A DNA stretch of 64,000 nt from Dyadobacter soli (GCF_900101885.1 NZ_FNAN01000020.1:124001-188000), one strand, 5' to 3'; shown: positions 1-9,860, counted from the stretch's first letter. Made by a program: numbers and translations. Notes: generated by a model not told the origin, from the letters alone.

Positions 1-953
1 ATTGCAACGGCCGTACCGCCATGATAGAAAATCTTGTTCTCGTCTAAACTGGCCGGGAACGGAGAACCATTCAGATAGATATGCGGGATAAACTTTTGCT
101 GTTTTTTATCCCAAAGGTACTTCATGGCATTTTGGGCGATCTGTTTACGAACGGGCATCCAGCGGGCTTTCTTCGAAGATACGAGCTGCATCAGATTATC
201 GAGTGCGATGAGCATCATGGCATTATCGTAAATGTCGATCGCGTAATGGCTGTCTTTCGTCAGGTACACGCCCCAATCATGTTCCGGCTGCACGTCGCCC
301 CAGTCAGCGGTGGTAGCGCCGAAGATCAGGCCATATTTCCGGTTGTAGCGTTTTTTCATCAGGAAATCCATGGAACGTTCGAGCCTGTCCGCAACGGTGA
401 CCCCGCCGATGCTTTCTGTGAGAAACGCCGTATCGTGCGTTGCCTGAATATACCTGAACACGGCCTGCACCAGCGAACTTTCCTGGTCGGTCTCAACCGT
501 ATTTTTATGACCTGCATACCTGGGTTCCAGTTGCGAATAGATGTAATCGTACCCTCCGCTGGACTTGCGTGCATTTTCAGACGGAATAAAACCGTCCACG
601 ACGTTGCCGTCATCGCCCTGAAGTCTGAAAAAAACGCGCAGGTTTTCTTTCAATGTCCCGGCAGGATGGACCTGGGACGATAGGGTAATGAATGTGTTGT
701 AATCCCTGATCCACACTTCTCCGTACCCGTCACCGGCATTGAAGCCCGTCCTGACGACGTCCAGCGCTTTCTGTTTTACGATTTGCAGCGTGGAATCGAC
801 TTTCCCGGCCCTGTATTTTTCGGTTTGGGCTTTTCCTTCATGACCGAATGCGAGCAGGAAGAGCAATATGCCGGCAATGTGTTTTGTGCAGGTTAGCAGA
901 GGGTGTTCTGCCGATGGCAGGATTAACGGGTGGTTTGAAATCGGTGTCATCAT
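1..953 (-). CDS. Six-hairpin glycosidase-like secreted protein (partial, 3' end cut)
   Basis: Reading the minus strand from the ATG at 951-953 gives an open frame of 317 codons that runs off the window, so the C-terminus is missing. A hydrophobic stretch at about residues 26-43 ending in KAQ looks like a signal peptide after a long N-terminal lead; the second ATG (948-950) is an equally good start. The mature part has a WIRDYNTF motif near residue 82 and repeated helical segments, typical of (alpha/alpha)6 six-hairpin glycosidases, where a Trp-Arg-Asp motif helps form the sugar pocket. I cannot assign a GH family. It begins 11 bp after the permease gene stops and is probably the last seen gene of the SusC/SusD operon, so a periplasmic glycan-trimming role is inferred. 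Confidence 0.7.
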   Translation of the reverse strand, partial: MMTPISNHPLILPSAEHPLLTCTKHIAGILLFLLAFGHEGKAQTEKYRAGKVDSTLQIVKQKALDVVRTGFNAGDGYGEVWIRDYNTFITLSSQVHPAGTLKENLRVFFRLQGDDGNVVDGFIPSENARKSSGGYDYIYSQLEPRYAGHKNTVETDQESSLVQAVFRYIQATHDTAFLTESIGGVTVADRLERSMDFLMKKRYNRKYGLIFGATTADWGDVQPEHDWGVYLTKDSHYAIDIYDNAMMLIALDNLMQLVSSKKARWMPVRKQIAQNAMKYLWDKKQQKFIPHIYLNGSPFPASLDENKIFYHGGTAVA

Positions 954-964
954 AAGGGTTGGGC

Positions 965-2299
965 TTAGTATACCATTTTTTGCTTGCCTGCCTTGTAGCC
1001 TGCAATGGCGTAAAAGAACAGAAAAATATACAAAGGAACCATGATTACATAGGCGATTCGGGGATCTAGCCTGTCGCTTAGCGTGCCGTACAGCAAGGGC
1101 GACAATGCACCTCCCACGATGCCGGTGATCAGTAGGGCGGACGCTCGCCGGGTGAACTTCCCCAGGCCATCGAGGGCGAGGGGCCAGATGGACGGCCATA
1201 TCAATGCATTGCCAAAGCCCAGGCACGCGATCATCCAAACAGATTGCTGGCCATTCCATAAAATGGCCAGCACGGAAAACACAGCCCCGATTACCGATGA
1301 CCCAAGTAAAGCTTGCCGCTGTGTGACGCGTTTAGGTATGACTATGATCCCGACTATGTAACTGAAAATCATGATCAGGAGGATGTAAGTTGAGAAAAAC
1401 CGGGCATCCTTGAACGCAGCGCCCTGAAACTGGCTGTAATTGATGATGGTGTCCACCGCAATCACTTCGACGCTCACACTGCAAAACACGGCGACGGCTC
1501 CCAGGATCAAATGCGGAAAATCGAGCAGGCTTTTCTTACTGTCAAGGCTATCGGCAGTCGGTCCCGGCCGCGCCTCGTCCGAAATATCCGGCAAGCTGGC
1601 GAAGCGGATCAATATGCCCAGTCCGGCCAATGCGATGGCCAGCGTAACATAGGGCGTAATCAGCCTTGCCGACAGCTCATTCAGCAATTGCTCCGCGCTG
1701 GCTGTGGACAGGCCTGGCAAAAGGGCCGTGAGCCTGTCTACCTCGCCGGCATCTTTCGAAACCATCCCGAGAAACAGCAATGGCGCGATGGCTCCCGCCA
1801 ATTTATTGCATACGCCCATCACGCTCATCCGCATGGCGGCGCTCTCAAGAGGCCCGAGTATGGTGACATACGGGTTGGCCGCAGTTTGCAGAATGGTGAG
1901 GCCGGTGGCCTGGACAAACAATCCCAGCAGGAACATACCGTACTCCCGGCGCATTGCCGCCGGAATGAAGACCAATGCACCCAATGCCATGACCCACAAG
2001 CCCAGCACAATGCCGTTTTTATAGCCCGTTTTGCCAATCACCCACGACGACGGGAATGCCATAATCAGGTATGAAATGTAAAAGGCGAAGGTGACCAGCA
2101 TGGCCTGCTGTGTCGTTAATTGGCAAGCCAGCTGGAAATAGGGGATCAGAACGGCATTCAACCAACTGATAAACCCGAAGATGAAAAAAAGAACGCCGAT
2201 AATGACGATATGCTTCACCTGCCCGTCTCTTTGGATCACTTTCACCGGGCTTGCGTTGGCAGGCTCCAATATGCCGGTGTCTTTACTTTGCGAATTCAT
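965..2299 (-). CDS. FucP/NagP-type sugar:proton symporter (MFS)
   Basis: A 444-residue inner-membrane transporter of the major facilitator superfamily. The motifs FFIFGFISWLN in helix 1 and QTAANPYVTILGP in the middle are hallmarks of the fucose/glucose/galactose:H+ symporter family, which also includes the N-acetylglucosamine permease NagP. About 12 hydrophobic helices are visible. The frame opens further upstream (TTG 2344, ATG 2338), but I prefer the ATG at 2299, which overlaps the dioxygenase gene by 17 bp and suits translational coupling. Lying behind SusC, SusD and a dioxygenase and close to a GH20 hexosaminidase, it probably imports the sugar released in the periplasm; GlcNAc is a reasonable guess, but the exact sugar cannot be read from sequence. 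Confidence 0.88.
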   Translation of the reverse strand: MNSQSKDTGILEPANASPVKVIQRDGQVKHIVIIGVLFFIFGFISWLNAVLIPYFQLACQLTTQQAMLVTFAFYISYLIMAFPSSWVIGKTGYKNGIVLGLWVMALGALVFIPAAMRREYGMFLLGLFVQATGLTILQTAANPYVTILGPLESAAMRMSVMGVCNKLAGAIAPLLFLGMVSKDAGEVDRLTALLPGLSTASAEQLLNELSARLITPYVTLAIALAGLGILIRFASLPDISDEARPGPTADSLDSKKSLLDFPHLILGAVAVFCSVSVEVIAVDTIINYSQFQGAAFKDARFFSTYILLIMIFSYIVGIIVIPKRVTQRQALLGSSVIGAVFSVLAILWNGQQSVWMIACLGFGNALIWPSIWPLALDGLGKFTRRASALLITGIVGGALSPLLYGTLSDRLDPRIAYVIMVPLYIFLFFYAIAGYKAGKQKMVY

Positions 2300-3056
2300 C
2301 GTTCTGCAATTGGCGGTTACCTGCGTTTTGTTTCCCATGATCAAACCCGTGCTCCCTTTCGTACCGGATCATGTCGGCCGGGCGGAAATTAATGATAAAT
2401 GCCCGCCTGTTACCGCCTGTGGAGTTGCCTCTGCTGTAATGCAGCGTCCTTCCGTGGTGAAATGTGCAGCTTCCGGGTTTCAGCTCCACACTCACCCCTT
2501 CATCTTCCGAAGCATTGCAGCTCAATGCCCCTCCTTTTTTAGCCGCAAATGCATGTTGTCTGACCTCTCTCAAATTAGACCCCGGCACAAACCACATGCA
2601 GCCGCTGTCCAAAGTAGCGTAATCCAGCGAAAGCCAGCAGCTTGTCGCGCGTTTATCGGGTACATTCAGCCAGTACGCCTCGTCCTGGTGCCATGGGGTG
2701 ATCGTGTTGGTAAACGGCGATTTGTTGATCAGCATATCGAAATCCATTTCGGAATCTTCACCCATCAGCTGCTTGCTGATAGCCAGGGCGCGCAGATGAT
2801 AGGGCATCACGAGCAATTCGGGAATGAAATCGCTGGGCCACATGATCTGGGTGATGTTTTCAACCTTTTCGCTGTTACCCAGATCCGCGCCGAGGTCCGA
2901 CCGGTTAGTCCCTACATTGATTTTTCCGGCAAGGAAATCGTCATACAATGCCTTGTACTGTTGTACTTCTTCCGGCGAAATAAGGTCTTCCACTACCAGA
3001 TATCCGTTTGTATTGTAAAATTCAATTTGTTGCTCCGTGAGCGGTGTTGCTTTCAT
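2283..3056 (-). CDS. Phytanoyl-CoA dioxygenase (PhyH) family protein
   Basis: A 257-residue cytoplasmic Fe(II)/2-oxoglutarate-dependent oxygenase of the PhyH family. The HxD part of the iron triad is at H123-Q-D125 (WHQDEAYW), the distal His is probably H206 (TLHYSRGN), and R217/R218 (NRRAF) would bind 2-oxoglutarate. Length is normal for the family and no signal peptide is visible. It sits between SusD (53 bp upstream) and the sugar permease (17 bp overlap), so it is co-transcribed with glycan uptake genes. Family members hydroxylate or demethylate many small molecules; here it may remove or oxidise a substituent on the imported sugar, which is inference only. Confidence 0.88.
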   Translation of the reverse strand: MKATPLTEQQIEFYNTNGYLVVEDLISPEEVQQYKALYDDFLAGKINVGTNRSDLGADLGNSEKVENITQIMWPSDFIPELLVMPYHLRALAISKQLMGEDSEMDFDMLINKSPFTNTITPWHQDEAYWLNVPDKRATSCWLSLDYATLDSGCMWFVPGSNLREVRQHAFAAKKGGALSCNASEDEGVSVELKPGSCTFHHGRTLHYSRGNSTGGNRRAFIINFRPADMIRYEREHGFDHGKQNAGNRQLQNDEFAK

Positions 3057-3109
3057 TGAAGTACTAATTTAAAGAAAATGATGAATTACTGATTTTGAGC
3101 TGGCCAGGA

Positions 3110-4882
3110 TTAATCCCAGTTCGGATTGTTCGGTTTGAGGTTCGGGTTCAGCACGAGTTGATCCGTCGGGATCGGGGAGAGATAATCCCGGTTTACCTTG
3201 AACTGAAATCCATTGCTGAGCGCAGCGACTTTCTGGTACGGCGTAATGTAGCCATTGGCGTCAACGGGATACTTACCCAGCGTTTCCGGACTGAACAGAC
3301 TCCCCCATTGCGCCAGCCTGGCACCTTTCGGCTGCCAGCCCCTTATCAGCTTGCCGGCGGCGGCCCAGCGGAAAATGTCGTCGTGACGGAACCCTTCGCA
3401 AGCCAGCTCCACCCTCCGCTCCCTTCTGATTTCATTCAGCAGCGGCGACAGGTCCGGAAACAGCCATTTCGGATCGGTGACGATCGACGACAAGCGTAAA
3501 TCAGGCATTTGCACCCTTTTGCGAAGCACATTAATACTTTGGTCCAGATCACCCTGCGTCAGCGTGCCGAGCTCTGCTTTGGCTTCTGCGAAGTTGAGCA
3601 GGGCTTCGGCATACCTGAAATAGATCAATGCCTGGGTGGAAGTGCTGTTGCCCATCCCGCTTTGCTGAAAATACTCCGTGTTGGTTCCCTTGCGCAGTAC
3701 ATAACCCGTGGGCACGTTCGCGGAAGAAGTAAGGTCGGGGAACTGAAAGATGGCGTCAGGCTGTCCGTTGGGCCTATTTGTCGTAATGGCGTCGCCGGGA
3801 AAATAGACGGTCTGCGCGAGTCTGGGATCGCGGTTCGCTTTGAGATCATTGAGCGTATTATCGCCTTTGTATAAAGCGCTTACAGATGCGGGCTTCCCGT
3901 CCGTACACAGGTAGTCATCCACCAGGCTCTTGGTGACGCCCCGATCCAGTGCCAGCGGTATAAACAGGTACCAGTGATGCGTTATGCCGGCGGATAAATC
4001 AAATTTGCGCCAGAACATCACTTCGCTGCTGTTACTGTAATCGACCTGGTTGAACAACCGCTGGTAGCCATTCGCGGCGCCAGTGTTTTCAATGGCGTAG
4101 GTATTCAATTTCATCAATCCTTCCGCAGCGTTGGCAGCTTTCTGGAAAAACCGGGTACCATCCTGCCCGTTCACCCCGAACGGCGTGTTTTGATGGTATT
4201 TTTCCCAGGAGCCTTCATAAAGTGCTACCCTGGATTGTAAGAGCATGGCAATTTCCTTGTTAATCCGCGAAGGCTCCGCTGCCGCTTTTCCGGGAAGCAA
4301 TGCAATGGCACGGTCCAGATCGTGAATGATGGAATCGGCAATGACGCTCCTCGACAACCGCGGCGCCTGTAAAATGAGTGAATCGGTGGTGGTCAGCGGC
4401 GCATTGATCCACGGCAGGTCGCCGAAAGTTTTCAGCTTATCGAAATAAAATAATGCGCGGAAAAAGAGGGTTTCACCTACGTAAGGATTTACCAGGGTAG
4501 CATTATCGGTAACCTTCCGGTAGTTGTCCATAAAATAGTTAATGCCCCTCAATGTAGTCCAGTCCCATTTACCATTGGTATTGGAGGCGGGCAGCACGCT
4601 CTCTCCGTTAAGATCCGAATTGTAAGTCGATTTGATCATGTTATCGCTGCCCAGGTCGGCGTCCAGACCGTAAATGCCTGTTTGAAACCAGTCGGCCAGG
4701 CTGGGGAGCAGCCGGATATCATTGTAATAGCCATTGGTATAAAGTTTCAGATCGTTGGCCGACTTCCAATATTGCGCGTCGCTGATGTTGGCGAGTGGGG
4801 TTCGGTCCAGGAAGTCGTCTTTGCAGCAAGTCAGGAATGAGACGGCGCCGAAGACAAGGGATATTTTGAGTGAGAATTTCAT
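3110..4882 (-). CDS. SusD/RagB-type surface glycan-binding lipoprotein
   Basis: A 590-residue outer-membrane lipoprotein. The N-terminus has a short hydrophobic signal ending SFLTCCKDD, with Cys19 or Cys20 as the lipidated residue, followed by the usual SusD opening DFLDRTPLANISDAQYW. The C-terminal half has RRERRVELACEGFRHDD, a conserved SusD/RagB motif, and the tail YLSPIPTDQL. SusD proteins lie on the SusC barrel at the cell surface and capture oligosaccharides. It starts 25 bp after the SusC stop and is followed by the dioxygenase gene, so the order susC-susD-dioxygenase-permease-glycosidase forms one transcription unit. Confidence 0.95.
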   Translation of the reverse strand: MKFSLKISLVFGAVSFLTCCKDDFLDRTPLANISDAQYWKSANDLKLYTNGYYNDIRLLPSLADWFQTGIYGLDADLGSDNMIKSTYNSDLNGESVLPASNTNGKWDWTTLRGINYFMDNYRKVTDNATLVNPYVGETLFFRALFYFDKLKTFGDLPWINAPLTTTDSLILQAPRLSRSVIADSIIHDLDRAIALLPGKAAAEPSRINKEIAMLLQSRVALYEGSWEKYHQNTPFGVNGQDGTRFFQKAANAAEGLMKLNTYAIENTGAANGYQRLFNQVDYSNSSEVMFWRKFDLSAGITHHWYLFIPLALDRGVTKSLVDDYLCTDGKPASVSALYKGDNTLNDLKANRDPRLAQTVYFPGDAITTNRPNGQPDAIFQFPDLTSSANVPTGYVLRKGTNTEYFQQSGMGNSTSTQALIYFRYAEALLNFAEAKAELGTLTQGDLDQSINVLRKRVQMPDLRLSSIVTDPKWLFPDLSPLLNEIRRERRVELACEGFRHDDIFRWAAAGKLIRGWQPKGARLAQWGSLFSPETLGKYPVDANGYITPYQKVAALSNGFQFKVNRDYLSPIPTDQLVLNPNLKPNNPNWD

Positions 4883-4907
4883 GATGGGTAACAGCTTATC
4901 GCCGCGG

Positions 4908-7900
4908 TTACAGGGTCAGGTTTATACCGAATGAATAGGTGCGTTGCAATGGATATATTTTGCTGTCACCGATCGAGAGCTCGGGGTCGATCGTTTTTTG
5001 CAGCCTGGTGAAAGTGGCGAGGTTGTCCATGCTGACATACAGCCGCACCCGTTGCAAGCCCAGCTTTTTTGCCGATGAATTGGGGATGCTGTACCCGATT
5101 TGCAGGTTCTTTACACGCATGTAGGCGCTGTTTTGCAGGTAGCGCGTTTGCACTTGCATGTTCTTGTTCATCTGGGAGGTCATGTAGTATTTCGGGAAAT
5201 AGCCGTTCGGGGTTTCCGGCGTGTACCGGTCGAGGTTGGGCGTCAGCAATGTGCTCTGCCATTCCCCGCCGATGATCCCCCAGAAGTAATTGGAGCTGAT
5301 CCATGAATCTCGCCTGGCTACGCCCTGGACAAACAGGGAAAAGTCGAACCCCTTCCAGTCTGCACCGATTGAAAGACCGTACAAGAACCTTGGTGTGCTG
5401 TTACCGATCACTTTCCTGTCGCCCGGATCGCCCACCGTGCTGCTTCCGGGCGTGATGACCCCGTCGCCGTTCAAATCCTTGTACTGCACATCACCGGGCG
5501 TCCATCCGACAGCGTCGATGGCGTTTTGGCTGGGAGCGGCATTCACCTGCTCTTTGGTCTGAAACAATCCGGCCGTTTCATATCCCCATATTTCGCCGAT
5601 TTGCTGGCCTTCATACCAGTTGGAGAGCAGTTTGGTGGGGTTGGGATAACGGATCACCCTGGCGTTCGAATTGCTCAACACCCCTTTCACGAAATAGTTA
5701 ACCTCCCCGGCCTTATCGCGCCAGTCGACAGTCAGTTCAAACCCTTTTGTCTGCATGGACGCATTGTTTGCCTGGGGTACCGCGGCTCCCAGTACCGCCG
5801 GGAGGGCCTGCGCGGGACCTACGAAATCGTCGGCCCGGCGGTTGTACCAGTCGAAAGATGCAGCCAGCCGGTCCTTGAAAAACGTGGCGTCGATCCCCAG
5901 GTCAAAGGTTTTGATGCTCGCCCAGGTGAGGCTGGAATTGATCAGCGCGGGGGATGTCACATATGCTTGCCTGCCGTTTCCAAAAATCCAGGTGGAGCTG
6001 TTTGGGGCGTTGGTGCCCAGGCTTGGATAAAACGGATAATAATTGTCCTGATTGGGGTTGTCGCCCCACTGATCGCCCAATGCGCCGTAAGATCCCCTGA
6101 TTTTCAGTGTATTTACATAATGGGACAAAGGTTTCCAGAAATCTTCTTTTGAAATGCTGTAACCCACCGAAACGGCCGGATATAGCTTCCATCTCGCACT
6201 TTTCAGAAACCGCGAGGACGCATCGTAACGCCCGTTCACCTCAACCAGGTACTTTTCCTTGAAATTATAGTTAAGCCTTCCGAAAACGCCTTCCACGGCC
6301 AGCACACGCATGTTATCGCCGATCGACGGGGTACTGTTATAAGTCAGGTTCAATGCCGGCAGGTCGTTGGAATACAAATACGAGTTGGTAGCATACTGGT
6401 ATTTGAAATTGGTGAGGTCGCGGATGTAGCCGCCCAGCACCTGGAAGTTGTGCCCGCCGACGCTTTTCTCATAGGTCGAGAACAGGTTGATGACGTGCTT
6501 ATCCTGTACTTCGTTACTCTTCGTGAGCGAATTAATGGGTGCCGTCTGGAACATCACCACCTTATTCCCGCTGGGAAGGTAGGAGTACACGGTCTTGTTG
6601 AAGTTTTCGGTATTCTTGCTCGTGCCGAACAACGTGTAATTGGCAGTGATATTCCAGCCCGGCAGCGGCTTGACCACCGTTTCCGCAGTGACCTGAACCT
6701 GGTCGGTGGTGTATTTCTGCTTACCGCCTTCGGTAAAAAGGCCGATGTTCGAGTAGTCGGAATAATGTCCGTCCGGGTTCCGGAAGGGCGTGGTGGGCAG
6801 CTTGCGTCCGATCTGGTGCATCAGATTCCCCCCGGTGGCATCCGGATAAGTCGCCGGCGTGCTGTTCAGCCCTCTCGACAGGGAACTTCTGATGTTAAGT
6901 GTCAGCCATTTCGCCAGGTCGCTCGACACATTGGTCCTGATGGTGATGCGCTTGTATTTTTCATCCGTGAAATTATACATCCCGTTCTTTTCGAGATAGC
7001 CCAGGCCGAGGTAGTAGCGGCTGGACTCTCCGCCTCCCGAAACCCCCAGGTTGTGCTGCTGGCTGGCCGACCAATCTTTGAAAAAGATCTTGAACCAGTC
7101 GTTGTTACCGTTTCCCCGGTTAGGGCCCGCTCCGTGCGAGTAACCGTTTCCGGACCCATACCAGTCATCGACGCCCGGCGTGGGGTCGTTGATCGTCTCG
7201 TCTTTCATCCGGCCTTCCTTGTAGTCCCTGATCCGCTGCAATGTTTCGTCATCATACCATGCAGTGCGTCCCGAATTGATAAAAGCTTCGTTAAAAATGT
7301 TAGCAAAGTCGACTGAGTTAATCATTTTCGGAAGGCCGATCGGTTGGCTCCACGAAAGATTGTTGCTGTACGTGATCGATGGGCGGGCGCCTTTCTTTCC
7401 CTGTTTGGTCGTTACCAGCATTACACCGTAGGGCGCGCTGGAACCGTAAATGGCCGATGCCGCAGCGTCTTTGAGAATGGAAATGCTTTCGATATCGCTG
7501 GGATTGATGGTAGTCAGGTCGCCACCCGGAATTCCGTCCAGCACGATTAGCGGCGCACCGCTTATGCCACCGCCCGACTTGTTTCCCAGGCCCGTGTAAC
7601 CTCTGATGTTGATATTGGGCCGGGCATCCGGCGCGCCCCCGGACGAGCCTGTCGTTACATTCAGGTTTGCCATTTGCCCCTGCAAGGCCTGCGCGATATT
7701 GGTAATGGGCCTGTTTTGGAGGTCTTTCCCGGATATTGCAGCTACCGCTCCGGTAAGGTTTTCCTTCTTCTGGGTAGCGTAACCCGTCACCACGACGTCG
7801 GACAACAGGTTATCCGCCTCCTTCAAAACGATTTCGTATTTCTGCTGCGCGTGAACTTTCAGCTCGACGGTTTCAAAACCAATGTAGGACACGGTTAAGA

Positions 7901-8117
7901 TATCGCCGTTCGCAGCATTGATCGTGAATGAGCCGTCGGTCGCGGAGGTGGTGCCCGTCAATGAGCCTTTGATCACGATGGATGCGCCGGCAACCGGCCC
8001 GCTTTTGTCGTGGACCGTGCCGCTGATAATCCTCTGGGCCGAGGCGCTTATCCAAAGCATCATGAGAAGACCCGCCAGCCAGGCCCTTGTTTTAAGTAAT
8101 GTAGTTTTACATTTCAT
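4908..8117 (-). CDS. SusC/RagA-type TonB-dependent outer-membrane transporter
   Basis: A 1069-residue SusC-family barrel. Visible in order: a signal peptide (1-28, ending SASAQ), a carboxypeptidase-regulatory-like domain (about 30-110, GTVHDKSGPVAGASIVIKG), a plug domain with SDVVVTGYATQKKENLTGAV and SIEILKDAAASAIYGS-type text (SISILKDAAASAIYGS), and a C-terminal barrel ending YSFGINLTL. There is no N-terminal STN signalling domain, so it should not signal to an anti-sigma factor, unlike the SusC at 34.6 kb. It is the first gene of the operon; the 186 bp upstream hold its promoter region. It imports the oligosaccharide caught by the adjacent SusD. Confidence 0.96.
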   Translation of the reverse strand: MKCKTTLLKTRAWLAGLLMMLWISASAQRIISGTVHDKSGPVAGASIVIKGSLTGTTSATDGSFTINAANGDILTVSYIGFETVELKVHAQQKYEIVLKEADNLLSDVVVTGYATQKKENLTGAVAAISGKDLQNRPITNIAQALQGQMANLNVTTGSSGGAPDARPNINIRGYTGLGNKSGGGISGAPLIVLDGIPGGDLTTINPSDIESISILKDAAASAIYGSSAPYGVMLVTTKQGKKGARPSITYSNNLSWSQPIGLPKMINSVDFANIFNEAFINSGRTAWYDDETLQRIRDYKEGRMKDETINDPTPGVDDWYGSGNGYSHGAGPNRGNGNNDWFKIFFKDWSASQQHNLGVSGGGESSRYYLGLGYLEKNGMYNFTDEKYKRITIRTNVSSDLAKWLTLNIRSSLSRGLNSTPATYPDATGGNLMHQIGRKLPTTPFRNPDGHYSDYSNIGLFTEGGKQKYTTDQVQVTAETVVKPLPGWNITANYTLFGTSKNTENFNKTVYSYLPSGNKVVMFQTAPINSLTKSNEVQDKHVINLFSTYEKSVGGHNFQVLGGYIRDLTNFKYQYATNSYLYSNDLPALNLTYNSTPSIGDNMRVLAVEGVFGRLNYNFKEKYLVEVNGRYDASSRFLKSARWKLYPAVSVGYSISKEDFWKPLSHYVNTLKIRGSYGALGDQWGDNPNQDNYYPFYPSLGTNAPNSSTWIFGNGRQAYVTSPALINSSLTWASIKTFDLGIDATFFKDRLAASFDWYNRRADDFVGPAQALPAVLGAAVPQANNASMQTKGFELTVDWRDKAGEVNYFVKGVLSNSNARVIRYPNPTKLLSNWYEGQQIGEIWGYETAGLFQTKEQVNAAPSQNAIDAVGWTPGDVQYKDLNGDGVITPGSSTVGDPGDRKVIGNSTPRFLYGLSIGADWKGFDFSLFVQGVARRDSWISSNYFWGIIGGEWQSTLLTPNLDRYTPETPNGYFPKYYMTSQMNKNMQVQTRYLQNSAYMRVKNLQIGYSIPNSSAKKLGLQRVRLYVSMDNLATFTRLQKTIDPELSIGDSKIYPLQRTYSFGINLTL

Positions 8118-8145
8118 TCGATAAAAGTTTAAGGGTTTGGAATAG

Positions 8146-8157
8146 TTTAAGCTTAAA
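8146..8157. promoter_or_regulatory. 12-bp palindrome upstream of susC
   Basis: The sequence TTTAAGCTTAAA is a perfect inverted repeat 29 bp before the SusC start codon. It may be an operator or part of an mRNA leader. No perfect Bacteroidota -7 element (TAnnTTTG) was found in the 186-bp gap, so the promoter itself is not located. Confidence 0.25.
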
Positions 8158-8303
8158 GTGGGTAGGAAAGGACGTACGCAATTTGGACATTACTGCCAGG
8201 GCACAGTTGGTCCCCGGCAATAATGCATTCTAAATTCACCGAAAATGCAAGTGACGTTAATTTATATACGTCTTACTTTGGCGCGCTTCAACGCGGATCG
8301 TTA

Positions 8304-9860
8304 TCAACGGTCCGATATTTTGTTATAAATCACCTGCATGTAGTCGAGCCAGGGCAGGTGCTGCGCTTTTCTTGCTTTGAAATTCTCGAAGTCGGTATTC
8401 TCAGCAGAAGACCATGCACGTTCCGCCAATGCAAGCGTCCTTGGATAAAGCTGGTAGTCGATCCGGCTCTGGGTGCGGTCGATATGGGACCAGAAGTTCG
8501 CCTGAATGCCCAGGACGTGCTGTTGATCGGCCTTGTCGGGGATGTCCGCAAACGGCGAGTAGTTGAATACCCGTTTTGTGTCGGTGGTTTCATACGGGTA
8601 GTCGAAGTACAAATGGGAAGTAGGAGAGAGTACTATATCGTGACCACGTCTGATCGCTTCAATGGCGGGATTTTTACCGGTGAAGTCGCGCCAGCTCATC
8701 ACGACCCAGTCGGACGAAATGTAGCCATTCTTATCTTCCAGGATTTCGTCCCACGCCAAAGGCCGTTTCCCGGCTTTCCTGACAGATTCTGCTATTTTTT
8801 TCATGAAATATCCTTGCAGGGCTTCCGTGTCTTTTACCACACCGGTTTTAACCAATTGCTGACACTTCGGGCATTTCGCCCAGTGCGTTCGCGGCACCTC
8901 ATCACCGCCCAGGTGGAGGTATTTTGTGGGGAATAGCGAGGCGGTTTCGGTAATGACATCATCGAAGAATGGATAAACATCCGGATTGCCCACGCAAAAT
9001 ACCTCGGCAGTGATGATGTCACCATGGAAGAGCGGGAAAAGCGGCTTAATGTTGTTTGTGCAGGATAAGTTCGGATAGGCGTAGAGCGCTGCCTGATTAT
9101 GACCTGGTCCTTCGATCTCGGGGATAATCTCGATATGCTTGCTGGCTGCGTAAGCCAGCAGCCCGGCAATATCTTTCTGCGTGTAAAAGCCTTGAAACTC
9201 GGATGGCTCGTGGTATTTCTCCGGGAAAGTGGATGATTTTTGTGTAAGCAAAGGCCGCGATTTCATTTCCAGGCGCCATCCCTGATCATCGATCAAATGC
9301 AAATGAAGGACATTTAATTTATAGAATGCCATACGGTCCAGCGTTCGCTTGATGTAATCAGGCGGTATGAATGTACGGGAACAATCCAGCATAAGCCCTC
9401 GCCATTTAAACCGCGGATAATCAGTGATCGACACAGCCTGAATCGGATATGAGAGAGGAACGTTTGTTGCGTTCTCTTGAAACTGGATGAGTTGCAGCAA
9501 GGTCATCATGGCGTAATAAGCACCCGCCGGGTCATGGGCGCGTACGGATATTTTCGAAGGTGTGACGTTGAGGGAGTAGTATCCCTCCGCCAGCCCGGAT
9601 GTGTCCCTGACAAGCTCGATTACGTGGTGCGATTTAGGGCCTTTTTCTATCGAGAGTCGAAAACCGCTTCTTTTTGCAACAGTGCTTATGAAATCATTTA
9701 CTTCATTTCTGAATTCAGTGCCTACGACAATGGTCGTTGTTTTATCGAACAGAAAAGTGCCTGTTTGCTTGCTGAGCGATTGTGGTAACGGAATGATGGA
9801 CTGCGCCTGGGCCAGTTGAACGACGGTGAGGAGGATAAGGGAGACACAAGTTTTCCACAT
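8304..9860 (-). CDS. GH20 beta-N-acetylhexosaminidase
   Basis: A 518-residue secreted glycosidase. From the chosen ATG (9858-9860) there is a signal peptide MWKTCVSLILLTVVQLAQAQ; the frame extends upstream, but only the inner start gives a proper signal. A GH20b-type N-terminal domain is followed by the TIM barrel, with RGLMLDCSRTF, HLHLIDDQGWRLE and the family signature LHLGGDEVPRTHW, whose Asp320-Glu321 pair polarises the substrate 2-acetamido group and donates the proton. The enzyme cleaves terminal beta-GlcNAc or GalNAc. It ends 186 bp before the SusC start on the same strand, which ties the locus to amino-sugar glycans such as chito-oligosaccharides or N-glycans. Confidence 0.95.
   Translation of the reverse strand: MWKTCVSLILLTVVQLAQAQSIIPLPQSLSKQTGTFLFDKTTTIVVGTEFRNEVNDFISTVAKRSGFRLSIEKGPKSHHVIELVRDTSGLAEGYYSLNVTPSKISVRAHDPAGAYYAMMTLLQLIQFQENATNVPLSYPIQAVSITDYPRFKWRGLMLDCSRTFIPPDYIKRTLDRMAFYKLNVLHLHLIDDQGWRLEMKSRPLLTQKSSTFPEKYHEPSEFQGFYTQKDIAGLLAYAASKHIEIIPEIEGPGHNQAALYAYPNLSCTNNIKPLFPLFHGDIITAEVFCVGNPDVYPFFDDVITETASLFPTKYLHLGGDEVPRTHWAKCPKCQQLVKTGVVKDTEALQGYFMKKIAESVRKAGKRPLAWDEILEDKNGYISSDWVVMSWRDFTGKNPAIEAIRRGHDIVLSPTSHLYFDYPYETTDTKRVFNYSPFADIPDKADQQHVLGIQANFWSHIDRTQSRIDYQLYPRTLALAERAWSSAENTDFENFKARKAQHLPWLDYMQVIYNKISDR

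Noticed and set aside
2181..3059. A 292-codon plus-strand open frame
   Set aside because: It is antisense to the dioxygenase and permease genes, whose family motifs are clear, and its product has no recognisable domain; GC-rich codon use opens such antisense frames.
5526..6152. A 208-codon plus-strand open frame, with others at 6450-7316
   Set aside because: These are antisense shadows of the SusC barrel; no start signals or motifs.
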